Source: Burkholderiaceae bacterium
Lineage (GTDB): Bacteria; Pseudomonadota; Gammaproteobacteria; Burkholderiales; Burkholderiaceae_C
Length of the DNA stretch: 43,948 bases
NCBI GenBank assembly: GCA_016790515.1
Contig: JAEUOY010000039.1
Coordinates: 1-43,948 of the forward strand
Direction: 5' to 3'
Position 1 is the stretch's first letter. Each line of letters begins with the position of its first letter. The translations under genes were made by a program, and so were the position numbers. This document shows positions 1 to 10,880 of this stretch, in pieces. The notes beneath the pieces are model-generated. The model saw nothing but the letters and a program-made list of their open reading frames with translations, did not search any database and had not been told where the DNA came from.

Positions 1-1
1 C

Positions 2-652
2 GTGAAACTCGCCATCATCCCCGTCACCGCCTTCCAGCAGAACTGCTCGCTGGTCATCTGCCCGAAGACGAACCGCGCCGCCTTCGTCGACCCCGGTGGC
101 GAGGTGGACCGGCTGTTCGAGCAGCTGGACAAGCGCGGCGCCACGCTGGAGAAGGTGCTGGTCACGCACGGCCACATCGACCACTGCGGCGCGGTGGCCG
201 AGGTGGCCGAGCGTGCGGGCGTGCCCATCGAAGGGCCGCACCCGGACGAGAGCTTCTGGATCGACCAGCTGGACCACCAGGGGCAGATGTTCGGCGTGCC
301 CGGCGCGCGCCGCTTCACGCCCGACCGCTGGCTGCAGGGCGGCGACGAGGTCACGGTGGGTGAGATGCGCTTCGAGGTGCGCCACTGCCCGGGCCACACG
401 CCCGGGCATGTGATCTTCGCCAGCACGCAATTCGGCGTCGCCTTCGTCGGCGACGTGCTGTTCCAGGGCTCGATCGGCCGCACCGACTTTCCGCGCGGCG
501 ACCACGCCACGCTGATCCGCTCGATCACGACGCAGCTGTGGCCGCTGGGCGACGAGATGCAGTTCGTGCCCGGCCACGGGCCGATGAGCACCTTCGGCGC
601 CGAGCGCCGCAGCAACCCCTTCGTCGGGGACGCGGCGCTCGGAGGGCGCTGA
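2..652 (+). CDS. MBL-fold metallo-hydrolase (glyoxalase II-like, YcbL type)
   Basis: A 216-residue soluble protein with a complete metallo-beta-lactamase metal site: HxHxDH at residues 56-61 (THGHIDHCG), His132 in GHTPGH, Asp151 in VGDVLF and His192 in PGHGP. This is the two-metal hydrolase core of small glyoxalase-II-like proteins such as YcbL, which hydrolyse thioesters like S-lactoylglutathione. It lacks the C-terminal glutathione-binding extension of full-length GloB, so the true substrate is not certain. The start is GTG at position 2, and MKLAIIPVTAFQQNC is the usual N-terminus of this family. The window begins one base earlier, so its ribosome site cannot be seen. It converges on the PEP-CTERM gene with only 9 bases between the stops. 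Confidence 0.9.
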   Translation: MKLAIIPVTAFQQNCSLVICPKTNRAAFVDPGGEVDRLFEQLDKRGATLEKVLVTHGHIDHCGAVAEVAERAGVPIEGPHPDESFWIDQLDHQGQMFGVPGARRFTPDRWLQGGDEVTVGEMRFEVRHCPGHTPGHVIFASTQFGVAFVGDVLFQGSIGRTDFPRGDHATLIRSITTQLWPLGDEMQFVPGHGPMSTFGAERRSNPFVGDAALGGR

Positions 653-674
653 CTGCCGCGCTCAGGCGCGGCGG
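653..674. terminator. Hairpin between convergent genes, possible bidirectional terminator
   Basis: Arms 653-661 and 666-674 pair over nine base pairs, seven of them uninterrupted G-C plus one wobble, around a TCAG loop. The stop codon of the minus-strand PEP-CTERM gene sits in the loop. There is no T-tract on either side, so intrinsic termination is an inference from position and stem strength. Confidence 0.35.
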
Positions 675-1867
675 CGGCGCGCCACCCACGTCAGCGCACC
701 GATGCCGGCCAGCAGCATGGCGTAGGTCGCCGGCTCGGGCACCGGCGTGATGCGCAGCACCGTGCCGCCGGCCGGCATCGAGGTATGCGTGGACACGTAG
801 AGCGTCGGGCCCCAGTGGCTGCCGGTCTCCTCGATCGCGATCCCGCCCGGAGCCACCAACCCTGCGTCGAGCAGCGTGGTGCGCGTCCCGTCCGGCGCCA
901 ACTTGATCAGCACCCCGCTGCCCGGCCCGCCCGGTGCAGCCAGGCCGTTGGCGCTGATCTGCAGCACATACAGGTTGCCCGCCGCATCGAAGTCCAGGTC
1001 GATGAGGGTCGTGAAGCCGGCGTAGGCCTCGGTCGTCGCACCACTGGCGAAGTCGTGGCTGAAGACGCCGGCCTTGCCCACCGGGAACGGAAAGCCCGTC
1101 AGCGTGCCGATGACGGCGTTGCCGTCAGGGCCGATCGCCGCCGCAGTCGGTACGGACTGGAACACCGGCGGCCCAAAGGGCAGCGGGTTCGGCTTGGGCG
1201 GCAGCACGCCCAGCGTGGTCACCACGCCGCCCAGCGTGGCTTTCAGGAAGGTGTTGGCCCCGGCATCGGCGACGATGAAGTCGCCGCCGGCCGTGCGCGC
1301 CAGGCCGTAGGGGTTGGTGTCGATGCCGCCGCCGCCCGGGTCGTACGCGGCCTCGTGCGCGGCGATGTCGGCGATCTTCGTCACGCTGCCGCTGCCGTCG
1401 AGCTTCAGGCCCACCACGCTGCCGAACAGCGGTGCACCGAAGGCGCCCAGCGCGTCGCGCTTGGCGGGCGACGAGCCCAGGCCGAACACGCCATAGGCCT
1501 GACCGTTGCCGAATACGATGTCCTGCAGGCCGCTGACGTCGGTGCCGGTGGCGGTCCCTAGCGAGGGCAGCCCGCTGAGGACGCGTGTCTGCCCCGCGGC
1601 GTCGAGCCGGCTCACGGCACCGCTGTAGCCCATGTACATCGGCCTGTTGTTGGCCGTGGTCAGGCTGGGGCCGCTGGCGCCGCCGCTGCCGTTGCCAGCC
1701 TCGGTGACATACAGCGCGCCATCCGGCCCGAAGGCCAGACCACGCGGCGTGACCAGTCCGGTCATCACCGTGTCGATCTGGAACGTCGGTACTGCCTGCA
1801 CGGCGGTGGCAGCAAACACCAGCCCGGCGGCGACAGCCAGCCTGGACGCGGAAAGCAGATGGCGCAT
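662..1867 (-). CDS. ScyD/ScyE-family beta-propeller protein with PEP-CTERM anchor
   Basis: A predicted 401-residue exported protein. It has an N-terminal signal peptide (MRHLLSASRLAVAAGLVFAA, cleavage near AVQA/VP). A repeat region follows with propeller-like motifs (TPRGLAFGPDGALYVTEAG, DLDFDAAGNLYVL) typical of the ScyD/ScyE family. The C-terminal signal is VPEPATYAMLLAGIGALTW followed by an Arg cluster, the PEP-CTERM signal recognised by exosortase. Such proteins are processed and displayed on the surface or in the exopolysaccharide matrix. I chose the start at 1867, not the upstream ATG at 1930, because it opens directly on the signal peptide and has an AAGAGGAA ribosome site just ahead. 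It diverges from the winged-helix/TPR gene, 123 bases away. No exosortase gene is in this window. Its biochemical role is unknown. Confidence 0.85.
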   Translation of the reverse strand: MRHLLSASRLAVAAGLVFAATAVQAVPTFQIDTVMTGLVTPRGLAFGPDGALYVTEAGNGSGGASGPSLTTANNRPMYMGYSGAVSRLDAAGQTRVLSGLPSLGTATGTDVSGLQDIVFGNGQAYGVFGLGSSPAKRDALGAFGAPLFGSVVGLKLDGSGSVTKIADIAAHEAAYDPGGGGIDTNPYGLARTAGGDFIVADAGANTFLKATLGGVVTTLGVLPPKPNPLPFGPPVFQSVPTAAAIGPDGNAVIGTLTGFPFPVGKAGVFSHDFASGATTEAYAGFTTLIDLDFDAAGNLYVLQISANGLAAPGGPGSGVLIKLAPDGTRTTLLDAGLVAPGGIAIEETGSHWGPTLYVSTHTSMPAGGTVLRITPVPEPATYAMLLAGIGALTWVARRRRA

Positions 1868-1990
1868 GGTCGGTTCCTCTTGGTTGATGACGGCCTGCGG
1901 AATCGGGTCCCGCGCGGTCCACGATGCCAAACGGGATGCGTCCCAGTCTTGAGAGAATCCTGAAAAGTTCTGAACACCGAGCGGACGCAG
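1868..1990. promoter_or_regulatory. Divergent promoter region, PEP-CTERM gene / winged-helix regulator
   Basis: A 123-base intergenic region between two divergent start codons must hold both promoters. The stretch near 1952-1978 is AT-richer than its surroundings (TTGAGAGAATCCTGAAAAG), with a TTGAGA hexamer pointing toward the regulator. I see no convincing paired -35/-10 elements. Confidence 0.35.
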
Positions 1991-3751
1991 ATGCCCGACA
2001 CGCAGCTGGCCTTCGATGAGTTCGTGCTCGACGGCGCGCGCCGCCGCCTCGTGCGCCGCGACGGCCGGCCGGTGGCGCTGCCGCCACGGCTGTTCGACGC
2101 GCTGCAGTACTTCGTGCAGCGCCCCGGCGATCTGCTCGACAAGGAGACGCTGATGGCCGCGCTGTGGCCCGGCGCAGTGGTCGAGGAGAACAACCTCAAC
2201 CAGGTGGTGTCCAGCCTGCGCCAGCTGCTCGGCGACAGCACCAAGGGCAGCCGCTACATCCAGACCGTGCCACGCCGCGGCTTCCGCTTCGTGGCCGAAG
2301 TCGGCCCGGTGCGGGCCGCCTCGGCCGGCGCGTCACCGCCGCTGCCGCGGCTGGCGGTGCTGCCGTTCAAGCCCCTTGTGGCCGACGGCCGCGACGAGTT
2401 GCTCGAGGTCGGCATGGCCGACAGCCTGATCGCCCGGCTGTCCACGCTGCCTGGCCTGGCGGTGCTGTCGGTGGGTTCGGTGCGCCGCTTTGCCGGGCCC
2501 GATCAGGATCCGCTGCAGGCGGCCCGTGTGCTGGCGGCCGACTGGGTGGTCGACGGCACACTGCAGCGGCGCGGCGAGCAGCTGCGTGTGGTCGCGCGGT
2601 TGCTGCGGGTGGCCGACGGCGCCGCGCTGTGGACGTCCAGCCTGGCCTCGCAAGCCGGTGCTGTCTTCGAGGTGCAGGATGCGTTGTGCAGCGAGCTGGG
2701 CGCAGCGATGGCGCGAGCGCTGGGGGCCGATCCGGCCGTGGCGGCAGCCGGCCCGGAGCCCGGCGGCACGCGCAGCGTCGAGGCCTATCGCTGGTACCTG
2801 CAAGGCGTGTCGAAGATGCTGCTGCAGCGCGGCAGCGAGCTGCGCGAATCGATCGACGCCTTCAGGCACGCAGTGGTGGCCGACCCGCTGTATGCCCGGG
2901 CCTGGGTGGGCCTGGCCGATGCACACCGGCGCGCGGCCTTCGTCGGCGAGTTGGCGCCCCGGCCGGCCTATGCCGAGGTCGCCGCGGCAGTGCGGCAGGC
3001 ACTGGCGTTCGTACCCGGCCTGGGCGAGGCCCATGCCACGCTGGCCTACCAGCACCTCTTCGACTTCGACATCGATGCCGCCGAGGCCGGCTTCCGCCGC
3101 AGCCTGCAACTGAACCCGAACCTCCCGCTCGGCCACTTTGGGCTGGGCCAACTTCTGCTCGCGCTGCGCGGCAGCGACGCAGGGTTGGGGCACCTTGCAC
3201 GGGCCCGCGAGCTGGACCCGCTGCAACCGCTGTACGGCGCGCTCGAGGCCAGCTTCCTGCACGTGGCAGGCCAAGTAGCTGCGGCGCAGCAGCGGCTGGC
3301 GCAGACGCTGGCGATGGCGCCCGGCATGCCACTGGCCCACCTGGTGCAGGCGCAAGCGCATCTCGACGCGGGTGACACCGAGGCCGGGCTGGCGGCCCTG
3401 CAGCGCGCCGTGGCGCTGTCGGGCGGCGCGCCGATTTTCCAGGGCTTGCTGGGCCACTACCTGGCCCGCACCGGGCAGGCACAGGCCGCCCGGGCGATCC
3501 TGCAGGCGCTGCAAGGCCGCGCCCGCGCCGGCTACCTGCCGGCATCGACGATCGCGCTGGTGCTGGCCGGGCTCGGTGAAGGGCCCGCCGCGCTGGACGC
3601 GCTGGAGCTGGCCTGGCAACAAGGCGATGGGCGGCTGTTGCTCATCCGTGACCAGCCGTACTGGCAGGCCTTGCGCCACGAGCCGCGCTTCGTGCAGCTG
3701 CTCGCGCGCATGCGCCTGGACAACGACACTATCGGGGTCTACAACCCCTGA
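1991..3751 (+). CDS. Winged-helix transcriptional regulator with TPR region
   Basis: A 586-residue protein. Residues about 5-100 form an OmpR/CadC-type winged-helix DNA-binding domain (LLDKETLMAALWPGAVVEENNLNQ, GSRYIQTVPRRGFRFVAEV). Residues about 117-240 resemble the FlgO/TolB-like segment common in such regulators (LPRLAVLPFKPL, GMADSLIARLSTLPGLAVLS). The remainder is a helical repeat region with TPR-like signatures (LYARAWVGLADAHRRAA, LPLGHFGLGQLLLALRG). Unlike CadC it has no obvious membrane segment between DNA-binding and sensory parts, so it is probably cytoplasmic. Ligand and targets are unknown. Its divergent placement suggests control of the PEP-CTERM gene, but this is only positional. 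It converges on argG with 39 bases between stops. Confidence 0.85.
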   Translation: MPDTQLAFDEFVLDGARRRLVRRDGRPVALPPRLFDALQYFVQRPGDLLDKETLMAALWPGAVVEENNLNQVVSSLRQLLGDSTKGSRYIQTVPRRGFRFVAEVGPVRAASAGASPPLPRLAVLPFKPLVADGRDELLEVGMADSLIARLSTLPGLAVLSVGSVRRFAGPDQDPLQAARVLAADWVVDGTLQRRGEQLRVVARLLRVADGAALWTSSLASQAGAVFEVQDALCSELGAAMARALGADPAVAAAGPEPGGTRSVEAYRWYLQGVSKMLLQRGSELRESIDAFRHAVVADPLYARAWVGLADAHRRAAFVGELAPRPAYAEVAAAVRQALAFVPGLGEAHATLAYQHLFDFDIDAAEAGFRRSLQLNPNLPLGHFGLGQLLLALRGSDAGLGHLARARELDPLQPLYGALEASFLHVAGQVAAAQQRLAQTLAMAPGMPLAHLVQAQAHLDAGDTEAGLAALQRAVALSGGAPIFQGLLGHYLARTGQAQAARAILQALQGRARAGYLPASTIALVLAGLGEGPAALDALELAWQQGDGRLLLIRDQPYWQALRHEPRFVQLLARMRLDNDTIGVYNP

Positions 3752-3777
3752 GGCGCAAAGCGCCGACGCGCGTCGGC
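3752..3777. terminator. Overlapping hairpins between convergent genes
   Basis: GGCGC-AAA-GCGCC (3752-3764) abuts a 16-base perfect palindrome centred on CCGACGCGCGTCGG (3762-3777). It lies between the stop of the winged-helix regulator and the stop of argG. There is no T-tract, so bidirectional termination is inferred from position and symmetry. Confidence 0.4.
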
Positions 3778-3790
3778 CGGGCACCCGAGC

Positions 3791-6565
<2,775 letters not shown>

Positions 6566-6569
<4 letters not shown>

Positions 6570-8020
6570 GGGGAGTTCTCCAGGCTGTGCCAGAGTTTGA
6601 AGACGGCGTAACCGCGCCAGGGCCGCCAGGCTTCGGCCTGCGCCGCGGCAGCGGCGACGTCGCGGGTGTCCAGCGCCTTCAGCAGGCCGATGTCAGAGGC
6701 CGGCCAGGCGTCGGGCCAGGCCAGCGTGCGCAGCGCGATCAGCTGGGCGCTCCAGTCGCCGATGCCGGGCAGCGCGGTCAGCGCGGCCAGCGTGGCGTCC
6801 AGGTCGGCGCCTGGGCGCAGCTGCAGCCGGCCTTCGGACACCGCGGCGGCCAGCGCCTGCAGCGCCTTGACCCGCTGGCGCACGATGCCCAAGGTGCCGA
6901 TCGCCGCGGGGTCGGCGCTGGCCAGGGTCTCGGCGGCGGGAAACAGCCGGTCCAGGCCGGCGAACGGTGTCTCGATCGCCGTGCCGAAGCGCTGCACCAG
7001 CCGCTGGGTCAGCGTGCGCGCCGCGGCCACCGTGACCTGCTGGCCCAGCACCACCCGCACCGCGGTCTCGAAACCGTCCCAGCTGCCGGGCAGGCGGATG
7101 CCCTCGCGCGCCGGGCCGGGCACGCTCAGCAGCACCGGGTCGATCCGCGCCGGGTCGGCGTCGAGGTCGAAGGCATGGCGGGCACGCTGCAGCAGCGGGC
7201 CCAGCGCCGGTCGCAGCGACGGCGACACGCTCAGGCGCAGCTCGCAGCGGTCGGGCACGAACTTCGCCTCGAGCCAGCCGGCGAGCGTTCGGCCCTGGTG
7301 CTCGACGGCCAGCGTGCGGCGTACCGCCAGGCCATCGACCACCTCCTGCCCCGGCACCGCGCGGCGGGCGATGAAGCCGAGCAGCCCGTCGAGGTCGAAC
7401 GGCGGCCGCCAGGCCAGCTTCAGGGCTCCCGGCTCCGCCGCGCCTTCGCGGCGCAGCGCCGTCGGGCTCAGCCGGTAGCGCTCGGCGAACGCGGCGTTGA
7501 AGCGGCGCAGGCTGCCGAAGCCGGCGGCCAGCGCGACCTGGGTGACCGGCAGCGCGGTGTCGGTCAGCAACTGCTTGGCCAGCAGCAGGCGCTGCGTCGT
7601 CAGCCAGGCCAGCGGCGTGACGCCGTGGCGCTTCGAGAAGATGCGCCTCAGGTGGCGGTCGGTCACCCCAAGGCGCGCGGCCAGGTCGGGCAGCGGCGGA
7701 TCGAGGCCGTCGTGGGCCGCCTGGTCGAGCCAGCGCGCGGCCTGGTCGGCCAGGACGTCCGACGAATCGGCGAGCGACAGCCCCGGCGCCAGCTCGGGCC
7801 GGCAGCGCAGGCAGGGCCGGAAGCCCTTCGATTCGGCCAGCGCGGCGCTGGCGAAGAAGCGGCAGTTCTCGCGCCGCGGGGCCTTCACCCGGCACACCGG
7901 CCGGCAGTAGATGCCGGTGGAGGTGACGCCGACGAACAGCCGGCCGTCGAAGCGGGCGTCGTGGGTCTGCAGCGCGCGGTAGGCGGCGGCGTCGTGCAGC
8001 GCGGTGGCGGGACTGGACAT
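6566..8020 (-). CDS. Ada N-terminal / AraC / AlkA fusion: methylation sensor and 3-methyladenine glycosylase
   Basis: A 484-residue protein with three modules. Residues about 8-80 are the Ada N-terminal zinc domain with Cys39, Cys43, Cys70 and Cys73; Cys39 corresponds to the cysteine that accepts methyl from DNA methylphosphotriesters and switches Ada on. Residues about 90-190 are an AraC-type helix-turn-helix pair (LAARLGVTDRHLRRIFSKRHG). Residues about 200-484 are an AlkA-type glycosylase, with hairpin LPGIGDWSAQ at 417-426 and likely catalytic Asp443. The protein should both activate transcription of alkylation-repair genes and excise 3-methyladenine. I chose the start at 8020 because it begins the Ada domain; the frame is open further upstream without similarity. 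It diverges from manB by 124 bases and is followed by ogt with a 4-base overlap. Confidence 0.92.
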
Positions 8021-8104
8021 GGGCTCATGATAGGCGGCGCGTCGCCGCCGACTCGCCGTTTTCGGACCTGTGGCCCGGCGCGCTGGCCGCGCCTGGCCGC
8101 TCCG

Positions 8105-8110
8105 TAGAAT
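8105..8110 (+). promoter_or_regulatory. Candidate -10 element of manB
   Basis: TAGAAT 34 bases before the manB ATG, close to the sigma70 consensus TATAAT. No good -35 is seen at 16-18 base spacing, so the assignment is tentative. Confidence 0.4.
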
Positions 8111-8144
8111 CGGCCGCCACCAGCCACCCAGGAAAACCGCCTCC

Positions 8145-9533
8145 ATGAAAGTGCAAGCATCGGCCTTCAAGGCCTATGACATCCGCGGCGTCGTCGGCCG
8201 GGACATCGACGAGACCTTCGCCGAGCACCTCGGCCGGGCCTTCGGCAGCGAGGCCTTGGCCGCCGGCGAGAAGGCCGTGGCCGTCGGCCGCGACGGCCGG
8301 CTGTCGGGCCCGGGGCTCGTCGCCGGCCTCGTTCGCGGGCTGGCCTCGACCGGGCTCGATGTCGTCGACCTCGGCGCCGTGACGACGCCGATGCTGTACT
8401 ACGTCGCGGCCACCCGGGCCAGCCATGGCTGCAGCTCGGGCATCATGGTCACCGGCAGCCACAACCCGAAGGACTACAACGGCTTCAAGATGGTGCTCGG
8501 CGGCCGGGCGATCCACGGCGAGGACATCCAGCGCCTGCGCCGGCGCATCGAGACCGAGAGCTACAGCGCAGGAAAGGGCCGCAGCGCGACGATGGACATC
8601 GTGCCCGAGTACAGCGCGCGCATCGTCGGTGACGCGAAGCTCGCGCGGACCATGAAGATCGTCGTCGATTCGGGCAACGGCATCCCTGGCGCGACGGCGC
8701 CGGCGATCCTGAAGGCGCTCGGCTGCGAGGTGATCGACCTGTACTCCAAGGTCGACGGCGATTTCCCCAACCACCACCCCGACCCGAGCAAGCTGGAGAA
8801 CCTGGCCGACCTGATCAAGGTCGTGCACGCCACCGGTGCCGAGCTGGGGCTGGCCTTCGACGGCGACGGCGACCGGCTCGGCCTCGTCACCCGCGACGGC
8901 CATGTGATCTATCCCGACCGGCAGCTGATGCTGATCGCCCGCGACATCCTGTCGCGCCAACCCGGCGCGACGGTGATCTTCGACGTCAAGTGCTCGCAGC
9001 GGCTGCCGGTGGCGATCCGCGAGGCCGGCGGCGTGCCGCTGATGTTCAAGACCGGCCACTCGCTGATCAAGGCGAAGATGAAGGAGGTCGGCGCGCCGAT
9101 ATCGGGCGAGATGAGCGGCCACATCTTCTTCGGCGAGCGCTGGTACGGCTTCGACGACGCGATGTACACCGCCGCGCGGGTGCTGGAGATCCTGTCGCGC
9201 AGCGCCGACCCCAGCGCCGTGCTCGACGCGCTGCCGACCTCGTTCTCGACGCCCGAGCTGAACGTGCCCTGCGCCGAGGGCGAGCCGCCCAAGGTGGTCG
9301 CCGCGCTGCAGGCGGGGGCGAGCTTTCCCGGCGCCGAGATCAACACCATCGACGGCCTGCGCGCCGACTACGCCGACGGCTTCGGCCTGATCCGGGCCTC
9401 GAACACGACCCCGGTGCTGGTGCTGCGCTTCGAGGGCCACAGCCCCGAGGCGCTGCACCGCATCGAGCGCGACTTCATGGCCGCGCTGCGCGCGGTCAAG
9501 CCCGATGCCCAGGTCACCCAGGCCCAGCACTGA
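8145..9533 (+). CDS. manB: Phosphomannomutase/phosphoglucomutase (AlgC type)
   Basis: Interconverts hexose 6- and 1-phosphates for LPS, exopolysaccharide and nucleotide-sugar synthesis. The 462-residue protein has the four-domain alpha-D-phosphohexomutase layout. The phosphoserine loop is VTGSHNPKDYNG with Ser105 as phosphoryl carrier; TGSHNP is the AlgC-type form of the loop. The metal loop DGDGDR is at 239-244, the sugar-specificity loop is GEMSGHIFF, and the C-terminal phosphate-binding loop is near RASNTTPVLVLRFEG. Start: ATG at 8145 with an AGGAAA ribosome site at 8130-8135. It overlaps the downstream waaA frame, so the two are probably one transcript devoted to envelope sugars. Sequence alone does not decide mannose versus glucose preference. 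Confidence 0.92.
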   Translation: MKVQASAFKAYDIRGVVGRDIDETFAEHLGRAFGSEALAAGEKAVAVGRDGRLSGPGLVAGLVRGLASTGLDVVDLGAVTTPMLYYVAATRASHGCSSGIMVTGSHNPKDYNGFKMVLGGRAIHGEDIQRLRRRIETESYSAGKGRSATMDIVPEYSARIVGDAKLARTMKIVVDSGNGIPGATAPAILKALGCEVIDLYSKVDGDFPNHHPDPSKLENLADLIKVVHATGAELGLAFDGDGDRLGLVTRDGHVIYPDRQLMLIARDILSRQPGATVIFDVKCSQRLPVAIREAGGVPLMFKTGHSLIKAKMKEVGAPISGEMSGHIFFGERWYGFDDAMYTAARVLEILSRSADPSAVLDALPTSFSTPELNVPCAEGEPPKVVAALQAGASFPGAEINTIDGLRADYADGFGLIRASNTTPVLVLRFEGHSPEALHRIERDFMAALRAVKPDAQVTQAQH

Positions 9534-10863
9534 CGCGGTCGGCGATGTCGACGCGTCCAGGCCGGCGCGCCGGCTCTGGCAGGGGCTGGTGCGACTGGCC
9601 TATGGCATGCTGCTGCGGCTGGCCACGCCGCTGTACCTGCTGCGGCTGTGGCGGCGCGGCACCAGCGAGGCAGGCTACCGCTTCCGGCTGATCGAGCGGC
9701 TGGGCGTCTATCCCGGCCCGCGGCCGCTGGCCGGCGCCGTCTGGCTGCACGCGGTGTCGCTGGGCGAGACGCGTGCCGCGCTGCCCTTGGTCGAGGCGCT
9801 GCGCGCGGCCGACCCCGAGCTGCGCCTGCTGCTGACCCACGGCACCGCCACCGGCCGCAGCGCCGGCCGCAAGCTGATGCACGAGGTCGACGGCCAGGTC
9901 TGGCTGCCCTACGACACGCCGGGCGCCGCCCGCCGCTTCCTGCGCCATTTCCGGCCCGCGGTCGGCATCCTGATGGAGACCGAGTTGTGGCCGAACCTGA
10001 TGCGCGAGGCCGAGAAGGCCGGCGTGCCGATGGTGATGGCCAACGCCCGGCTCAGCGAGCGCAGCGCCGCCAAGGGCCGGCGGCTGGCCGCGCTGATGCG
10101 CCCGGCCGCGGCGCGGCTGTCGCTGGTGCTGGCGCAGACCGTCGACGACGCCCGCCGGCTGCGTGACGGCGGCGCGCCGCGGGTGGTGGTCAGCGGCAAC
10201 CTGAAGTTCGACATGACGCCGCCGCCGGCGCTGACCGCGCTCGGCCTGCAGTGGCGCCAGGGCCTGCGCCGCCCGGTGGTGCTGGCCGCGAGCACCCGCG
10301 AGGGCGAGGAGGGTCCGCTGCTGGCGGCCTGGCTGGCCCTGCCGGCGCCGCGGCCGCTGCTGCTGCTGGTGCCGCGGCATCCGCAGCGCTTCGACGAGGT
10401 CGACGCACTGGTGCGCATGCAGGGCCTGGCGCTCATGCGCCGCAGCGAATGGCACGACGCACCGCCGCCCGAGGCCGAGGTCGTCGATGTCTGGCTGGGC
10501 GATTCGATGGGCGAGATGCCGGTCTACTTCGCCTGCGCCGATGTCGCGCTGCTCGGCGGCAGCTTCGCGCCGCTGGGCGGCCAGAACCTGATCGAGGCCG
10601 CCGCCTGCGGCTGCCCGGTCGTGATGGGGCCGCACACGTTCAATTTCGCGCAGGCCTCGAAGCAGGCGCTGGTGGCCGGCGCGGCGGTGCGGGTGCAGGA
10701 CATCCGCGCCGGCGTCGCCCGCGCGGCGGCGCTGGCCCGCGACCCCGACCGCAACGCCTGGGCCCGGCGGGCGCTGGACTTCGCCAATGCCCACCGCGGC
10801 GCCGCGACGCTGATGGCCAGGCAGGTGCTGGCGCTGCGCCGCCCCGAGGCGGTGCAGCGCTGA
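9505..10863 (+). CDS. waaA: 3-deoxy-D-manno-octulosonic acid (Kdo) transferase
   Basis: Transfers Kdo from CMP-Kdo to lipid A precursor at the inner face of the cytoplasmic membrane, starting the LPS core. Family features are an N-terminal membrane anchor followed by the glycosyltransferase-30 domain (WLHAVSLGETRAALPL, ILMETELWPNLMREAEKAGV, NLKFDMTPPP). The C-terminal nucleotide-binding half has DSMGEMPVYFACADVALLGG and GGQNLIEAAACGCPVVMGPH. The first ATG at 9505 lies inside manB (29-base overlap) and gives 452 residues with about 28 extra N-terminal residues. GTG at 9589 would give an anchor of the same length as E. coli WaaA, so the exact start is open. Confidence 0.93.
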   Translation: MPRSPRPSTDAVGDVDASRPARRLWQGLVRLAYGMLLRLATPLYLLRLWRRGTSEAGYRFRLIERLGVYPGPRPLAGAVWLHAVSLGETRAALPLVEALRAADPELRLLLTHGTATGRSAGRKLMHEVDGQVWLPYDTPGAARRFLRHFRPAVGILMETELWPNLMREAEKAGVPMVMANARLSERSAAKGRRLAALMRPAAARLSLVLAQTVDDARRLRDGGAPRVVVSGNLKFDMTPPPALTALGLQWRQGLRRPVVLAASTREGEEGPLLAAWLALPAPRPLLLLVPRHPQRFDEVDALVRMQGLALMRRSEWHDAPPPEAEVVDVWLGDSMGEMPVYFACADVALLGGSFAPLGGQNLIEAAACGCPVVMGPHTFNFAQASKQALVAGAAVRVQDIRAGVARAAALARDPDRNAWARRALDFANAHRGAATLMARQVLALRRPEAVQR

Positions 10864-10880
10864 GATCGCCGGCTGCCGCG

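Noticed and set aside
8465-8480. TGSHNP in the phosphohexomutase active loop instead of TASHNP
   Set aside because: It is the normal form in AlgC-type phosphomannomutase/phosphoglucomutase enzymes, so not an anomaly.
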